Source of the DNA: Sutterella sp. UBA4713
GTDB taxonomy: Bacteria > Pseudomonadota > Gammaproteobacteria > Burkholderiales > Burkholderiaceae_F
Assembly (NCBI GenBank): GCA_002404465.1
Contig: DHJT01000077.1
Location: 1 to 14,968 of the forward strand
Reading direction: 5' to 3'
Length of the DNA stretch: 14,968 nucleotides
Shown here: one piece after another, positions 7,042 to 14,150 of the stretch
Numbering within the stretch: the first letter of the stretch is position 1
Layout of the letters: each line of letters starts with the position of its first letter
Notes under the pieces: model-generated
What the model saw: only the letters and a program-made list of their open reading frames with translations
What the model was told of the DNA's origin: nothing
Databases searched by the model: none
Position numbers and translations under genes: made by a program

Positions 7042-7722
7042 CTAGCCGTTTCCGCAAAGGTGTTCTTCTTTTCGATAAGCTTGAGGAGAACAAATATGAG
7101 CCCTTCCTTCCTGCAAATGAATAAGCTCAGTACTTGAAGCCGTCGCGTCCTCCAAATTATGTTCAACAGCAATAATTGTCATCCCCCGATTACGATTGAT
7201 CGAACGCAAGAGCGCATAAAGCTCCTTACGATTTTGCGGATCCACCCCCGTCGAAGGCTCATCCAAAACAAGGAGTCTGTTATCCCCGAGTAAGGCACGG
7301 GAGAGTAAAACGCGCTGGCGTTGGCCTCCCGAAAGATTGGAAAAGAGGTCCGCTTTTCTGTCTTGCATACCGACGCATTCCAAAACGCCGTCAACGGCCT
7401 GATTTCGCAAGCTTGCCCTGATACCCTTAGCGGCGCAAAACGCATACAACAATTCTCCGACCGTAATCGGGAAGGCTTCCATTGTCGTCGGATCCGCTTG
7501 GGGAACGTACCCCACTGCTCGCGTTGCTAAGGCGATACGTCCAGATGTCGGCTTCAAAAATCCGAGGAGAAGACGCATCAGCGATGTTTTTCCGGCACCG
7601 TTCTCCCCGATGATCGAGACATAACTACCTTCCGAGATGTCAATGTTCAAATCCGTCAAAAGGAAAGGAGCCGAACCCGTATAGGAAAAATAAAGATGAG
7701 AAATACAAACCATTGCCGACAT
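7042..7722 (-). CDS. znuC: Zinc ABC transporter, ATP-binding subunit ZnuC
   Basis: Nucleotide-binding subunit powering zinc import. From ATG 7722 it is 226 aa with Walker A GENGAGKTS (39-47), Q-loop Gln75 (YVPQAD), ABC signature LSGGQRQR (130-137), Walker B LLVLDEP (150-156), D-loop STGVD and H-loop His188 (VEHNL). I prefer 7722 because GAGAAGG lies 9 bases upstream. An upstream in-frame ATG at 7755 would add the basic MTRAKRRRSLK, lacks a good Shine-Dalgarno and would extend into the promoter region; a third ATG at 7713 is also possible. It is the first gene of the znuC-znuB-zur transcript, divergent from znuA. The putative -10 TATACT lies about 51 bases upstream of the start. Confidence 0.94.
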   Translation of the reverse strand: MSAMVCISHLYFSYTGSAPFLLTDLNIDISEGSYVSIIGENGAGKTSLMRLLLGFLKPTSGRIALATRAVGYVPQADPTTMEAFPITVGELLYAFCAAKGIRASLRNQAVDGVLECVGMQDRKADLFSNLSGGQRQRVLLSRALLGDNRLLVLDEPSTGVDPQNRKELYALLRSINRNRGMTIIAVEHNLEDATASSTELIHLQEGRAHICSPQAYRKEEHLCGNG

Positions 7723-7748
7723 CTTTAAAGACCTTCTCCTCTTTGCTC

Positions 7749-7811
7749 TTGTCAAATCACGGCCAGCTGTTTAGTATACGCGTTCTCGAGTAATTTGGAA
7801 ATGGGTTCCAA
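7749..7811. promoter_or_regulatory. Divergent znuA/znuC promoters with a candidate Zur operator
   Basis: Plus strand (znuA): -35 TTGTCA at 7749-7754, 17-base spacer, -10 TAGTAT at 7772-7777. Minus strand (znuC): -10 TATACT at 7778-7773, 17-base spacer, -35 TTTCCA at 7801-7796. The two -10 hexamers overlap by five bases. A perfect palindrome TTGGAA-ATGGG-TTCCAA spans 7795-7811; it covers the minus-strand -35 and falls just after the expected znuA start point. GAAAT (7798-7802) and ATTTC (7811-7815) add a second symmetric pair. A Zur dimer bound here could block both transcripts. The operator assignment is inferred from position; the sequence is not the E. coli Zur consensus. Confidence 0.6.
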
Positions 7812-7831
7812 TTTCAAATTTGGAGAATAAA

Positions 7832-8731
7832 ATGAAAAGAAGAACTTTTATCTCACTTGCTATAGCAGGACTTCTTTCGCTATCAATGACTGTTGCGGCA
7901 CAACCTTCCTTGAAAAACCGAATTTCCGTCGCAGCCAGTTTCGATGCAATGGCAGAACTCGTGAAGGTTGTCGGCGGTGATCACGTCACAATTGAAACAC
8001 TGATTCCTCCGGGAACAGAACCGCATGATTTTACGCCCACCGTACAAACGGCAACTCTCTTAAAAAAGACTCACCTCTTCGTCATCAACGGATTGGGTAT
8101 GGAACCGTGGGCGAAAAAATTGGCAACAAATGTCGACAACCCCGATCTTCGAATCGTTACGGCGTCCGACGGGGCCGTCCCGATCCGTAATACGGACCCA
8201 GACGAGGTCAAGGAACACGGAGCAAACGACCCGCATCTTTGGCTTTCTCTGTCCGGGGCACAAATTGAATCAAGCAACATTGCCGATGCTCTCTCCAAAG
8301 TCGATCCAAAAAACGCCGCAACTTTTCGAAAGAATGCCGTGGCGTTCCAAAAAGAGTTGGCTACGCTCAAGCTGCATTACGCAAAACAATTTGCCTCGTC
8401 CAAAAGAAAATTTTTCGTCACTGGGCATGCAGCTTTTGCCTATCTTTGTCGCGATTTCGGATTGGAACAAAAGAGTGTGGAGGGGGTATTTGCCGAAGGA
8501 GAGCCGACACCAAAGCAACTCGCACAACTGTCCGTCGAACTTCGAAAGTCCGGTGTGAAAACCGTTTTTTCGGAAGAGCTCGCCAGTCCTGCCGTCTCCG
8601 AAACTCTTGCGCGTGAAGCAGGAGCCAAAGTAGAAACCATCTACACCATGGAATCTCAGGAAAATGGCAAGAGTTATTTGGCCCGGATGAAGAGCAATCT
8701 AGAAAAAATTTCGCGTGCCCTAAACGAATAA
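7832..8731 (+). CDS. znuA: Zinc ABC transporter, periplasmic binding protein ZnuA
   Basis: Cluster A-I metal-binding protein that captures zinc in the periplasm and hands it to ZnuBC. I chose ATG 7832 (299 aa): TTTGGAG lies 6 bases upstream and the product starts with a classic signal peptide, MKRRTFISLAIAGLLSLSMTVAAQ. A TTG at 7820 is in frame but overlaps the Shine-Dalgarno. Metal ligands by family position are His65 (TEPHDF), His135 (NDPHLW) and His199 (VTGHAAFAYL). Having His rather than Glu at the third position is the Zn-type pattern. The usual LDPLG segment after the last strand is replaced by YTMES, so the fourth ligand position differs. The His/acidic loop seen in many ZnuA proteins is reduced to a short acidic stretch (NTDPDEVKEHG). 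It is transcribed divergently from znuCB-zur. Confidence 0.94.
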   Translation: MKRRTFISLAIAGLLSLSMTVAAQPSLKNRISVAASFDAMAELVKVVGGDHVTIETLIPPGTEPHDFTPTVQTATLLKKTHLFVINGLGMEPWAKKLATNVDNPDLRIVTASDGAVPIRNTDPDEVKEHGANDPHLWLSLSGAQIESSNIADALSKVDPKNAATFRKNAVAFQKELATLKLHYAKQFASSKRKFFVTGHAAFAYLCRDFGLEQKSVEGVFAEGEPTPKQLAQLSVELRKSGVKTVFSEELASPAVSETLAREAGAKVETIYTMESQENGKSYLARMKSNLEKISRALNE

Positions 8732-8750
8732 AAAAGCACGGAACTCGTGC
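8730..8750 (-). terminator. Rho-independent-like terminator reading toward znuA
   Basis: On the minus strand a GCACG-AGTTC-CGTGC hairpin (8750-8736) is followed directly by six T residues (8735-8730), which run into the znuA stop codon. It would end a leftward transcript coming from the 8750-9020 interval or readthrough from tRNA-fMet, and so protect znuA from antisense transcription. It does not look like a terminator for znuA itself, since no T-run follows on the plus strand. Confidence 0.6.
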
Positions 8751-9021
8751 GAAGGGGCTGTAGCTTCCCTGCAGCCCCATGCGATCCACAGCACAATCCC
8801 GTCAAAGGAATAATCGCATCCGTGTTCCATGAGCTTCTTCATGGAAAAACCGCTCATATCGGTCGTAATTGACACCTGCAAAATTGCTTACGAACCGAGC
8901 AACACGTTGTAGTCGGGAGAAATCTCGAAGCCTACTCAGATTCCCGCAAGTCCTGTTCCAGCATCGAACTATTGCGGACACTACAAAGAACCTCGCATAC
9001 CCAGCGAGGATTTTCAAACAT
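8751..9021 (-). other. Hairpin-rich non-coding interval, possible structured RNA of unknown family
   Basis: No credible gene lies between znuA and tRNA-fMet. The interval holds a series of inverted repeats: 8754-8778 (GGGGCTG/CAGCCCC core), 8779-8819 (ATGCGAT/ATCGCAT, with an inner stem at 8796-8811), 8825-8846 (TTCCATGA/TCATGGAA, 6-base loop), 8884-8902 (TTGCT/AGCAA), 8914-8946 (CGGGA..ATCT/AGAT-TCCCG) and 8991-9009 (CCTCGC/GCGAGG). The leftward terminator at 8730-8750 fits a minus-strand RNA. The wobble evidence is mixed: the inner stem at 8796-8811 pairs only on the minus strand (U.G), while one pair in the 8754-8778 stem works better on the plus strand. I could not match it to 6S, tmRNA or RNase P RNA. 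A leftward TTGAAA just after the tRNA terminator is the only weak promoter hint. Confidence 0.35.
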
Positions 9022-9045
9022 AAAAAAACTTCTCCGAGGAGAAGT
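9022..9045 (-). terminator. Rho-independent terminator of tRNA-fMet
   Basis: On the minus strand, 6 bases after the CCA end of the tRNA, the repeat ACTTCTC-CTCG-GAGAAGT (9045-9028) is followed by a T-run that continues to 9022. Its position directly downstream of the tRNA and its clean stem plus T-tract make this a strong call. Confidence 0.9.
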
Positions 9046-9051
9046 GCAAAT

Positions 9052-9128
<77 letters not shown>

Positions 9129-9145
9129 CTCATTAGGAATCTGGT

Positions 9146-9174
9146 ATTCTATACAATGATGGCCTTGTCGTCAA
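9146..9174 (-). promoter_or_regulatory. Sigma70 promoter of tRNA-fMet
   Basis: On the minus strand: -35 TTGACG (9174-9169), exactly 17 bases, -10 TAGAAT (9151-9146). Each hexamer matches consensus at five of six positions. The expected start near 9139 is about 11 bases before the mature tRNA 5' end. It is the best-formed promoter in the window. Confidence 0.85.
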
Positions 9175-9213
9175 GATTCAAACCTATGTAGCCTTCCAGG
9201 TTAAAGAACTCCG

Positions 9214-10206
9214 ATGCGTTTTGACACCATTAAAAAGTTACTCTCGCTTCTTACGCCCGAAAGAGCTCACCGTCTTGTTCTTGCTAACTTGGATTGGTTT
9301 ACGATTTTCGGTCTGCATGAAACATTAGCCCCGACTCCGCCGGAGGATCCCGTTCACGTGATGGGAATTCGATTTCCGAACCCGATCGGACTCGCTGCCG
9401 GATTTGACACAAACGGCGAATGTGTTAATGCCTTGGGAGCCTTCGGCTTCGGATTTATTGAGGTCGGAACCGTCAGTGCCTTAAGGATTCGTGCCGATCT
9501 CGCTGTACGTCGCCTGCAAAACGGCGACCGCCTCTCACTTGCCTCGCTCCCCGTCTTTCCCAACTTAGGAATCGACGCTGTACTCAAAAATCTTAAGAGT
9601 GCCGACGGCTTTCACCTCCGAGGCGGCGTTCTGGGAATCAATCTCGGACTTGATTCGAAAAAAACGCCGGACTCACTTGACAGATTGTGCCGGTGCCTTC
9701 GAAAGGCCTACAAGCGAGGAGACTACTTCGTCTTGAATACAACAGGACTTACGCCTGAAGAAATCTTTCGTTCGGCAAAAATGCTGGTTGCCTCTCGCTC
9801 TGCGCTTCTTGATGAAAAGCCCGCTATCCGAAAACCCCTTGCGGTGAAAATTGCGCCATCACCGGACGCAGGCTATCTGCATTCTCTTACGGACGGATTG
9901 CTTAACATCGGAGTAGACGGAATCATTGTCGGAGGACGCCTTGCCGATCGACAAACATCAGAAGTTCTCTCCGGTGCCGCTCTTTCAGATGTGGCTCTTC
10001 ATTCACTGCATAGCGTAGCGGACCGTGTGAAAGGCGCTGTTCCTATCATTGCCTGCGGAGGAATTCGGTCAGCGCAAGATGCCGTGTGCCGAATTCAAGC
10101 CGGGGCCTCGCTTCTTGAAATTCTGACGGGATTTGTCGAGTCCGGTCCGCTTCTGATTAACGAGTGCATCAATGCCGTAAAAGCCTTGCGCACCAACCAA
10201 TCGTGA
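9214..10206 (+). CDS. PyrD-like (class 2 dihydroorotate dehydrogenase family) flavoprotein with a degenerate active site
   Basis: A 330-aa TIM-barrel protein that aligns along its length with class 2 (quinone-linked) dihydroorotate dehydrogenase: the N-terminal LLSLLTPERAHRL helix region, MGIRFPNPIGLAAGFDTNGE, GFGFIEVGTV, GVLGINLG, LAVKIAP (matches E. coli K217), IIACGGIRS and ILTGF near the FMN phosphate site. Most substrate and catalytic positions differ from E. coli PyrD (my hand alignment): K66 becomes Thr, N111 becomes Ser, the INISSPNTPG loop with catalytic S175 and N177 becomes LNTTGLTPEE, and the ATNTT loop (N246, T247) becomes VGGRL. N172 is kept. It may therefore be a pseudoenzyme or act on another substrate, although it would probably be annotated automatically as pyrD. 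It starts at ATG 9214 with a weak AAAGA Shine-Dalgarno and is followed after 74 bases by the EMO-like gene. Confidence 0.85.
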   Translation: MRFDTIKKLLSLLTPERAHRLVLANLDWFTIFGLHETLAPTPPEDPVHVMGIRFPNPIGLAAGFDTNGECVNALGAFGFGFIEVGTVSALRIRADLAVRRLQNGDRLSLASLPVFPNLGIDAVLKNLKSADGFHLRGGVLGINLGLDSKKTPDSLDRLCRCLRKAYKRGDYFVLNTTGLTPEEIFRSAKMLVASRSALLDEKPAIRKPLAVKIAPSPDAGYLHSLTDGLLNIGVDGIIVGGRLADRQTSEVLSGAALSDVALHSLHSVADRVKGAVPIIACGGIRSAQDAVCRIQAGASLLEILTGFVESGPLLINECINAVKALRTNQS

Positions 10207-10280
10207 TACCGCAGAGGCAGACTTGTCATTTTTGCGCTATCGTGTTCAGGTACACTCTTTAGATAGGGAAACTTTCCTCA

Positions 10281-12284
10281 ATGCTTTCAACAGAAACCAT
10301 ACTTCGTCCGTACTTTTGGAACGTTCCCCTCTGGGCACAAATCGGCGTGTATGTGCTCGGTATTATTTGTATTGCGATTTTCATTGCAGGGGTTGTGCGC
10401 GCATGGAAAATCGTTCGTGAAGACATGCCGGCCGGAGCAACGGCTCCTGCCAACCTTTCTTTGGCAAAAACACTTTTCACGGTTCTGATGCAGCGCAAGG
10501 TGCGAGAAACGCGAAGCGGACTGGCACATTTCGCGATTTTCTGGGGCTTTGTCCTCTTATTTTTAGGAACCGTCCTAGCCACAATCGATTGGGATGTGGC
10601 CTGGCTCGTTTTTGATAAACGCATTCTTTCCGGACGCATTTACCTTGTCTATAAGTTGGTCTTGGATTTAGCCGGTCTTGCAGCTCTTCTTGGCTTAGGG
10701 TATGCCGCCTTGCGACGCTTTGTCTGGTCGGACCCGAAGGTTGAACCGACCGGGCGTTCGGGCATCATTCTCGGAAGCTTGGCGGGCATTATTGTTTTGG
10801 GATTTGTCGTCGAGGCGTTGCGGCTTGCGGCTCAAAATCCCCCCTGGGCTGTCTGGTCCCCGGTCGGCCTCCTTTTGAGTCATTGTTTCGTTGCAATGTC
10901 TCCGGAATCTCTCCGTATCACGCACCTGTTCGTCTGGGTCATTCATGCATTAACGTCGCTATGCTTTATCGCCGTTATGCCGTTGACGTTTTACGCCCAC
11001 CTATTTAAGACACCGGCCTCAATTCGTCGAGAAAAACGCGGGCCGACAGCCGCTGTTGCCAAGATTGAAAATATCGAAGAGCAGGAACACTTCGGTGTCA
11101 GTGACTTTAAAGACTTCACACTTGAAGATCGCATTCACATTGACGGATGCACGGAATGCGGCCGGTGTCGCGCCGTCTGTCCGGCCTTTCGCGCCGGAAG
11201 CACTTTAGATCCCAAGTCACTCATTTTGGCCCTGCAAACACGTCTGCACGGAGAAAACCGCGACGTTCCCCTCATTGACGGTCTGGTGCCTAAAGCCGCT
11301 CTTTGGGATTGCACGACCTGCAACGCGTGCGCTCAAGTCTGCCCTGCACGCATTCCGATTCCCGATCTGATTATTTCCATGCGCCGCAATCTGGCTCTGG
11401 AAAAAGGTCAATTCCCGGCCGGACTTGCTCATGCTTTGGAAAATGCTGCCGGAGTCGGAAATCCCTGGGGCATGGATCCGGCCTCGCGCACTGCCTGGAC
11501 AAAGGATTTGAATGTGCCCATTGCACAGGCCGGCATTCACTACGATGTCCTTTACTGGGTCGGATGTTCGGCTTCCTACGACAAACGCGCGCAAAAAATT
11601 GCCCGTGCCATGGTTCGCATTTTCCGACAGGCCGGTGTGAACTTTGCCATCATGGCCGAAGAACGGTGTCATGCCGACTGGGCGCGGCGTGCCGGCGAAG
11701 AATATCTATTTCAGACAGCCGCCCAAGAAAATATCGGCAATTTAAGTCGGTACGATTTCGACGAAATCGTCACGGCCTGCCCGCACTGTTTTAATACCCT
11801 TAAAAACGAATATCCGCAGTTCGAAGGCGGCTGTTACGTTGTTCGCAATCACGTCGAATTCATTCGATCTCTGATTAAAACACATCGCATCACACTCAAA
11901 AAGAGCGATCGAGCAAAAATTGCACTGCATGACGCCTGCTACTTGGCTCGTGCTAACGGCGTTGTCAAAGAGCCGCGCAAGGTTCTGAAAAAAGCCGGCG
12001 CTCGTATTGCCGAACCTGTTGAAAGCGCCATGACGGCGTTTTGCTGCGGAGCCGGCGGCGCTCAGCTTTTTCAAGACAAACCGCTACGCATCAATGCCAT
12101 CCGCATTAAAGAATTAAAAGACACCGGTGCACAACACATTGCCGTGGAGTGCCCGCACTGTCTGACAATGCTCACAGACGCCAGCTCAGATAAGGAAATA
12201 CCGATTGAGGATATCGCCGAAATCGTTGCCGATGCGATTGAGGTCAAACGCGAGATGACCGATGCAGAGCGACAAAGAAAATAG
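10281..12284 (+). CDS. EMO-like membrane Fe-S oxidoreductase (EtfAB:menaquinone oxidoreductase type, HdrD/CCG family)
   Basis: A 667-aa membrane protein with about five hydrophobic segments in residues 17-245 (NarI-like cytochrome b domain; His83, His201, His215, His222 and His240 are candidate haem ligands). Two 4Fe-4S motifs follow: C290-C293-C296-C300 and C344-C347-C350-C354. Two CCG (HdrD-like) domains come next. The second is intact (C553, C588-C589, C624-x-x-C627); the first reads C429, C463-H464, C500-x-x-C503, so one Cys of its CC pair is His. This layout matches EMO proteins, which pass electrons from electron-transfer flavoprotein to a menaquinone-type pool during acyl-CoA oxidation. 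No etfAB gene is in the window, so the partner is inferred. AGGGAAA lies about 12 bases before the ATG. The 3' end overlaps the IclR-type gene by 23 bases. Confidence 0.88.
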   Translation: MLSTETILRPYFWNVPLWAQIGVYVLGIICIAIFIAGVVRAWKIVREDMPAGATAPANLSLAKTLFTVLMQRKVRETRSGLAHFAIFWGFVLLFLGTVLATIDWDVAWLVFDKRILSGRIYLVYKLVLDLAGLAALLGLGYAALRRFVWSDPKVEPTGRSGIILGSLAGIIVLGFVVEALRLAAQNPPWAVWSPVGLLLSHCFVAMSPESLRITHLFVWVIHALTSLCFIAVMPLTFYAHLFKTPASIRREKRGPTAAVAKIENIEEQEHFGVSDFKDFTLEDRIHIDGCTECGRCRAVCPAFRAGSTLDPKSLILALQTRLHGENRDVPLIDGLVPKAALWDCTTCNACAQVCPARIPIPDLIISMRRNLALEKGQFPAGLAHALENAAGVGNPWGMDPASRTAWTKDLNVPIAQAGIHYDVLYWVGCSASYDKRAQKIARAMVRIFRQAGVNFAIMAEERCHADWARRAGEEYLFQTAAQENIGNLSRYDFDEIVTACPHCFNTLKNEYPQFEGGCYVVRNHVEFIRSLIKTHRITLKKSDRAKIALHDACYLARANGVVKEPRKVLKKAGARIAEPVESAMTAFCCGAGGAQLFQDKPLRINAIRIKELKDTGAQHIAVECPHCLTMLTDASSDKEIPIEDIAEIVADAIEVKREMTDAERQRK

Positions 12285-12981
12285 CGAGACAGTGCAGGTA
12301 TTAACACGCATACATCGCCTTTTGAATGTTCTCGTTCAAAAAGGTATCCCATGCGGCGTGCGCTCACTGGCCCGTAACGCCTCCCTTGCTCCTTCGACAA
12401 CTCAGCGCCTGATGGCCGGATTACAAGAACAAGGGTTCGCTGAGCAAACAAGCGAGAGAAAATGGATCCCGGGAAACACCTTGATCGTTCTCGGCTTTAA
12501 TGCCTTACGTGAAAAACACTTGGCCTCGCCGGATTCAGCGATTTTTCAAGACTTAGAACAAGAAACCGGTGCTGTGCCCTTTCTCGGAATTCGAATCGGT
12601 GACTGCGTTGCCCTGATGTCAAAAAATGAAACTCGCCTTCTCCCGTTACATGAATCGGTCGCCGGAATTGCTCTTCTGAGCGGTTTGCCGCAAGAAAACA
12701 TCAGCGCCTACATGACGCAAAACCGCTTGGAGGGAACAAAGCGCGAATTTGTCTTTCTGCAGTGCGAAATTCTGCGCCGAAATGAGTGGATCGGAGCCTG
12801 GGACGAAGCCACCGGATACACCGTCGCGGCGCCCGTGACAGCCCCCGGGCAGTCCCTCCCGACGGCCTCCGTTGCCCTGCTCTTTCAGGGCAAGACGTCG
12901 TGTGACACGAGCGCCCTAAAGAGCCTTTTAAAGGTTGCAAAGACGCTTTCTCAAACGAGAACAAATCGTCCCGTTTCGTGA
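12262..12981 (+). CDS. IclR family transcriptional regulator
   Basis: A 239-aa regulator with an N-terminal winged helix-turn-helix (residues about 14-72: LTRIHRLLNVLV, then VRSLARNASLAPSTTQRLMAGLQEQGFAEQ, then the wing with WIPG) and a C-terminal domain of the IclR ligand-binding type (FLGIRIGDCVALMSK, LPLHESVAGIALLSGLP, YTVAAPVTAPGQSLPTASVALL). The C-terminal domain is a little shorter than usual and its motifs are diverged, so the effector cannot be guessed. The gene starts inside the end of the EMO-like gene (23-base overlap), which implies cotranscription and translational coupling; it could regulate that oxidoreductase and the linked catabolic pathway. The stop lies within the loop of a strong 9-bp hairpin. 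Confidence 0.85.
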   Translation: MQSDKENSETVQVLTRIHRLLNVLVQKGIPCGVRSLARNASLAPSTTQRLMAGLQEQGFAEQTSERKWIPGNTLIVLGFNALREKHLASPDSAIFQDLEQETGAVPFLGIRIGDCVALMSKNETRLLPLHESVAGIALLSGLPQENISAYMTQNRLEGTKREFVFLQCEILRRNEWIGAWDEATGYTVAAPVTAPGQSLPTASVALLFQGKTSCDTSALKSLLKVAKTLSQTRTNRPVS

Positions 12982-12993
12982 AAAAAACGGGAC
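12968..12993. terminator. Hairpin across the IclR gene stop codon
   Basis: A 9-bp perfect stem, GTCCCGTTT (12968-12976) with AAACGGGAC (12985-12993), has an 8-base loop that contains the stop codon of the IclR-type gene. No T-run follows on either strand; the A/T tract is in the loop and inner stem. A second GC-rich repeat, CGGGCG at 13017-13022 with CGCCCG at 13041-13046, lies just downstream, next to the end of the convergent racemase-like gene. Together they probably form the 3' boundary of both genes. Confidence 0.45.
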
Positions 12994-13052
12994 ACCTGCC
13001 GAAGATCTATCGGACTCGGGCGACCCGACAAAATCGGCGCCGCCCGAAAAAA

Positions 13053-14150
13053 TCATCGCACACCGCGCGATTGATTGGCTTGAAGTGCTACCCGCACGAC
13101 TTTGCGAGCCAAAGCACTCGTCGGATCAATGACAAATGCTGTCTTACCGGCACAGGGCAAATCACCTTCATGCAAAATAAGCGGCAATTCCGTGCAACCC
13201 AAAATAAGCACATTGCAATCGTATTTGCTCACAAGCTCTTCGGCAGCCCGCATTAACTGCTCGCGGCAAACCCCATCGGTCTTGCCGGCCTTGGCACCTT
13301 CCGGGCCATAAATAGCCGACATCACATCCTGTTGACGCTCATCTGAGGGAACAAAAAGCGGAAGGCCCATTTCCTCAGCTTTTTTCGAATAAATACCCGT
13401 CTTAACGGTTCCTGTCGTTGCCATCAGGCCGATGCGTGCCGATTCGCCGAACTTTTCACGAATCTCATCAAGAGCAGCCTGTTGCATATTGATAAACGGA
13501 ATCTTCAGATGCCGTTCCATGTACGGGATAAAAGCATGCGCCGTATTGCAAGGGATAATAAGGGCATCACAGCCGTCGTTTTCCAAACGTTTGGCGCAGT
13601 TGTAAAGCGCGAGCGTCGGATCGACACCACCGGACAAAAGCGCGGCAGTGCGATCGGGAATCTGCGGATTTTGCTCCACGACAAGTTTAATGTGTTCCTG
13701 ATCGGTCTTAGCCGGTGTGGCCTTAACAATCTTGTCGTACAAATCCACGGTAGCAGCCGGGCCGAGCCCCCCGATCATTCCGACCTTAAATCCCTTTAAA
13801 ACAGGCCCTTCATCTAAGGCATCAATTAAAAAAGAGGCGTAGGCAGAAGCTTCTGAGTTTTTCGGATTGACAAGTCGAGCACGACATTCGGTCGCCAACT
13901 CTTGGAAAAAGGAGGGCACGGACTCATCGGCAAAACCAACGACACCGTAACCGCGTTCAAACAAACTCTCTGCCGCGTTAAAGAGTTCGATTTTCAAATC
14001 TTCAAGTTCAATGCGCGGTGTCGGACCTTTTTCCATTTGCAGTGTCTCAAGTTGAACCTCAAAATCCGGTTCCTTTAAAAGCACTTGAGTCTTTACTTCC
14101 AAAGCCCGCAACATCGCACCTTGCGTTGCAACGATTCCGATTCGTTTCAT
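13053..14150 (-). CDS. Aspartate/glutamate racemase family protein with an extra N-terminal half-domain
   Basis: A 365-aa protein whose residues about 121-355 form a complete Asp/Glu racemase-type fold: FKVGMIGGLGPAATVDLYDKIV, IPDRTAALLSGG, LIIPCNTAHAF with Cys201, and ILGCTELPLIL with Cys319, the usual two-Cys catalytic pair. The family interconverts L- and D-amino acids or related substrates without a cofactor. Single-unit members are about 230-250 aa; this one carries about 120 extra residues that look like a diverged copy of the first racemase subdomain (IGIVATQGAMLRALEVKTQV against VGMIGGLGPAATVDLYDKIV). The catalytic Cys position in that copy is replaced (GFADES in place of IPCNTA). ATG 14150 is preceded by GGGAG about 6-7 bases upstream. 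A -10-like TATGAT lies at 14218-14213, without a clear -35. The substrate is not predictable. Confidence 0.86.
   Translation of the reverse strand: MKRIGIVATQGAMLRALEVKTQVLLKEPDFEVQLETLQMEKGPTPRIELEDLKIELFNAAESLFERGYGVVGFADESVPSFFQELATECRARLVNPKNSEASAYASFLIDALDEGPVLKGFKVGMIGGLGPAATVDLYDKIVKATPAKTDQEHIKLVVEQNPQIPDRTAALLSGGVDPTLALYNCAKRLENDGCDALIIPCNTAHAFIPYMERHLKIPFINMQQAALDEIREKFGESARIGLMATTGTVKTGIYSKKAEEMGLPLFVPSDERQQDVMSAIYGPEGAKAGKTDGVCREQLMRAAEELVSKYDCNVLILGCTELPLILHEGDLPCAGKTAFVIDPTSALARKVVRVALQANQSRGVR

Noticed and set aside
8802..9017. 71-aa minus-strand ORF between znuA and tRNA-fMet
   Set aside because: No recognisable motif, its start lies directly after the tRNA terminator with no Shine-Dalgarno, and the sequence is dominated by inverted repeats.
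8751..9021. 6S RNA, CsrB-like RNA, tmRNA or RNase P RNA
   Set aside because: No single long 6S hairpin could be drawn, the GGA motifs are not consistently in loops, and no tag peptide or RNase P core motifs are seen.
13017..13046. GC-rich repeat after the racemase-like stop as a normal terminator
   Set aside because: On the minus strand the T-run comes before the stem, not after it, so it does not fit a Rho-independent terminator for that gene.
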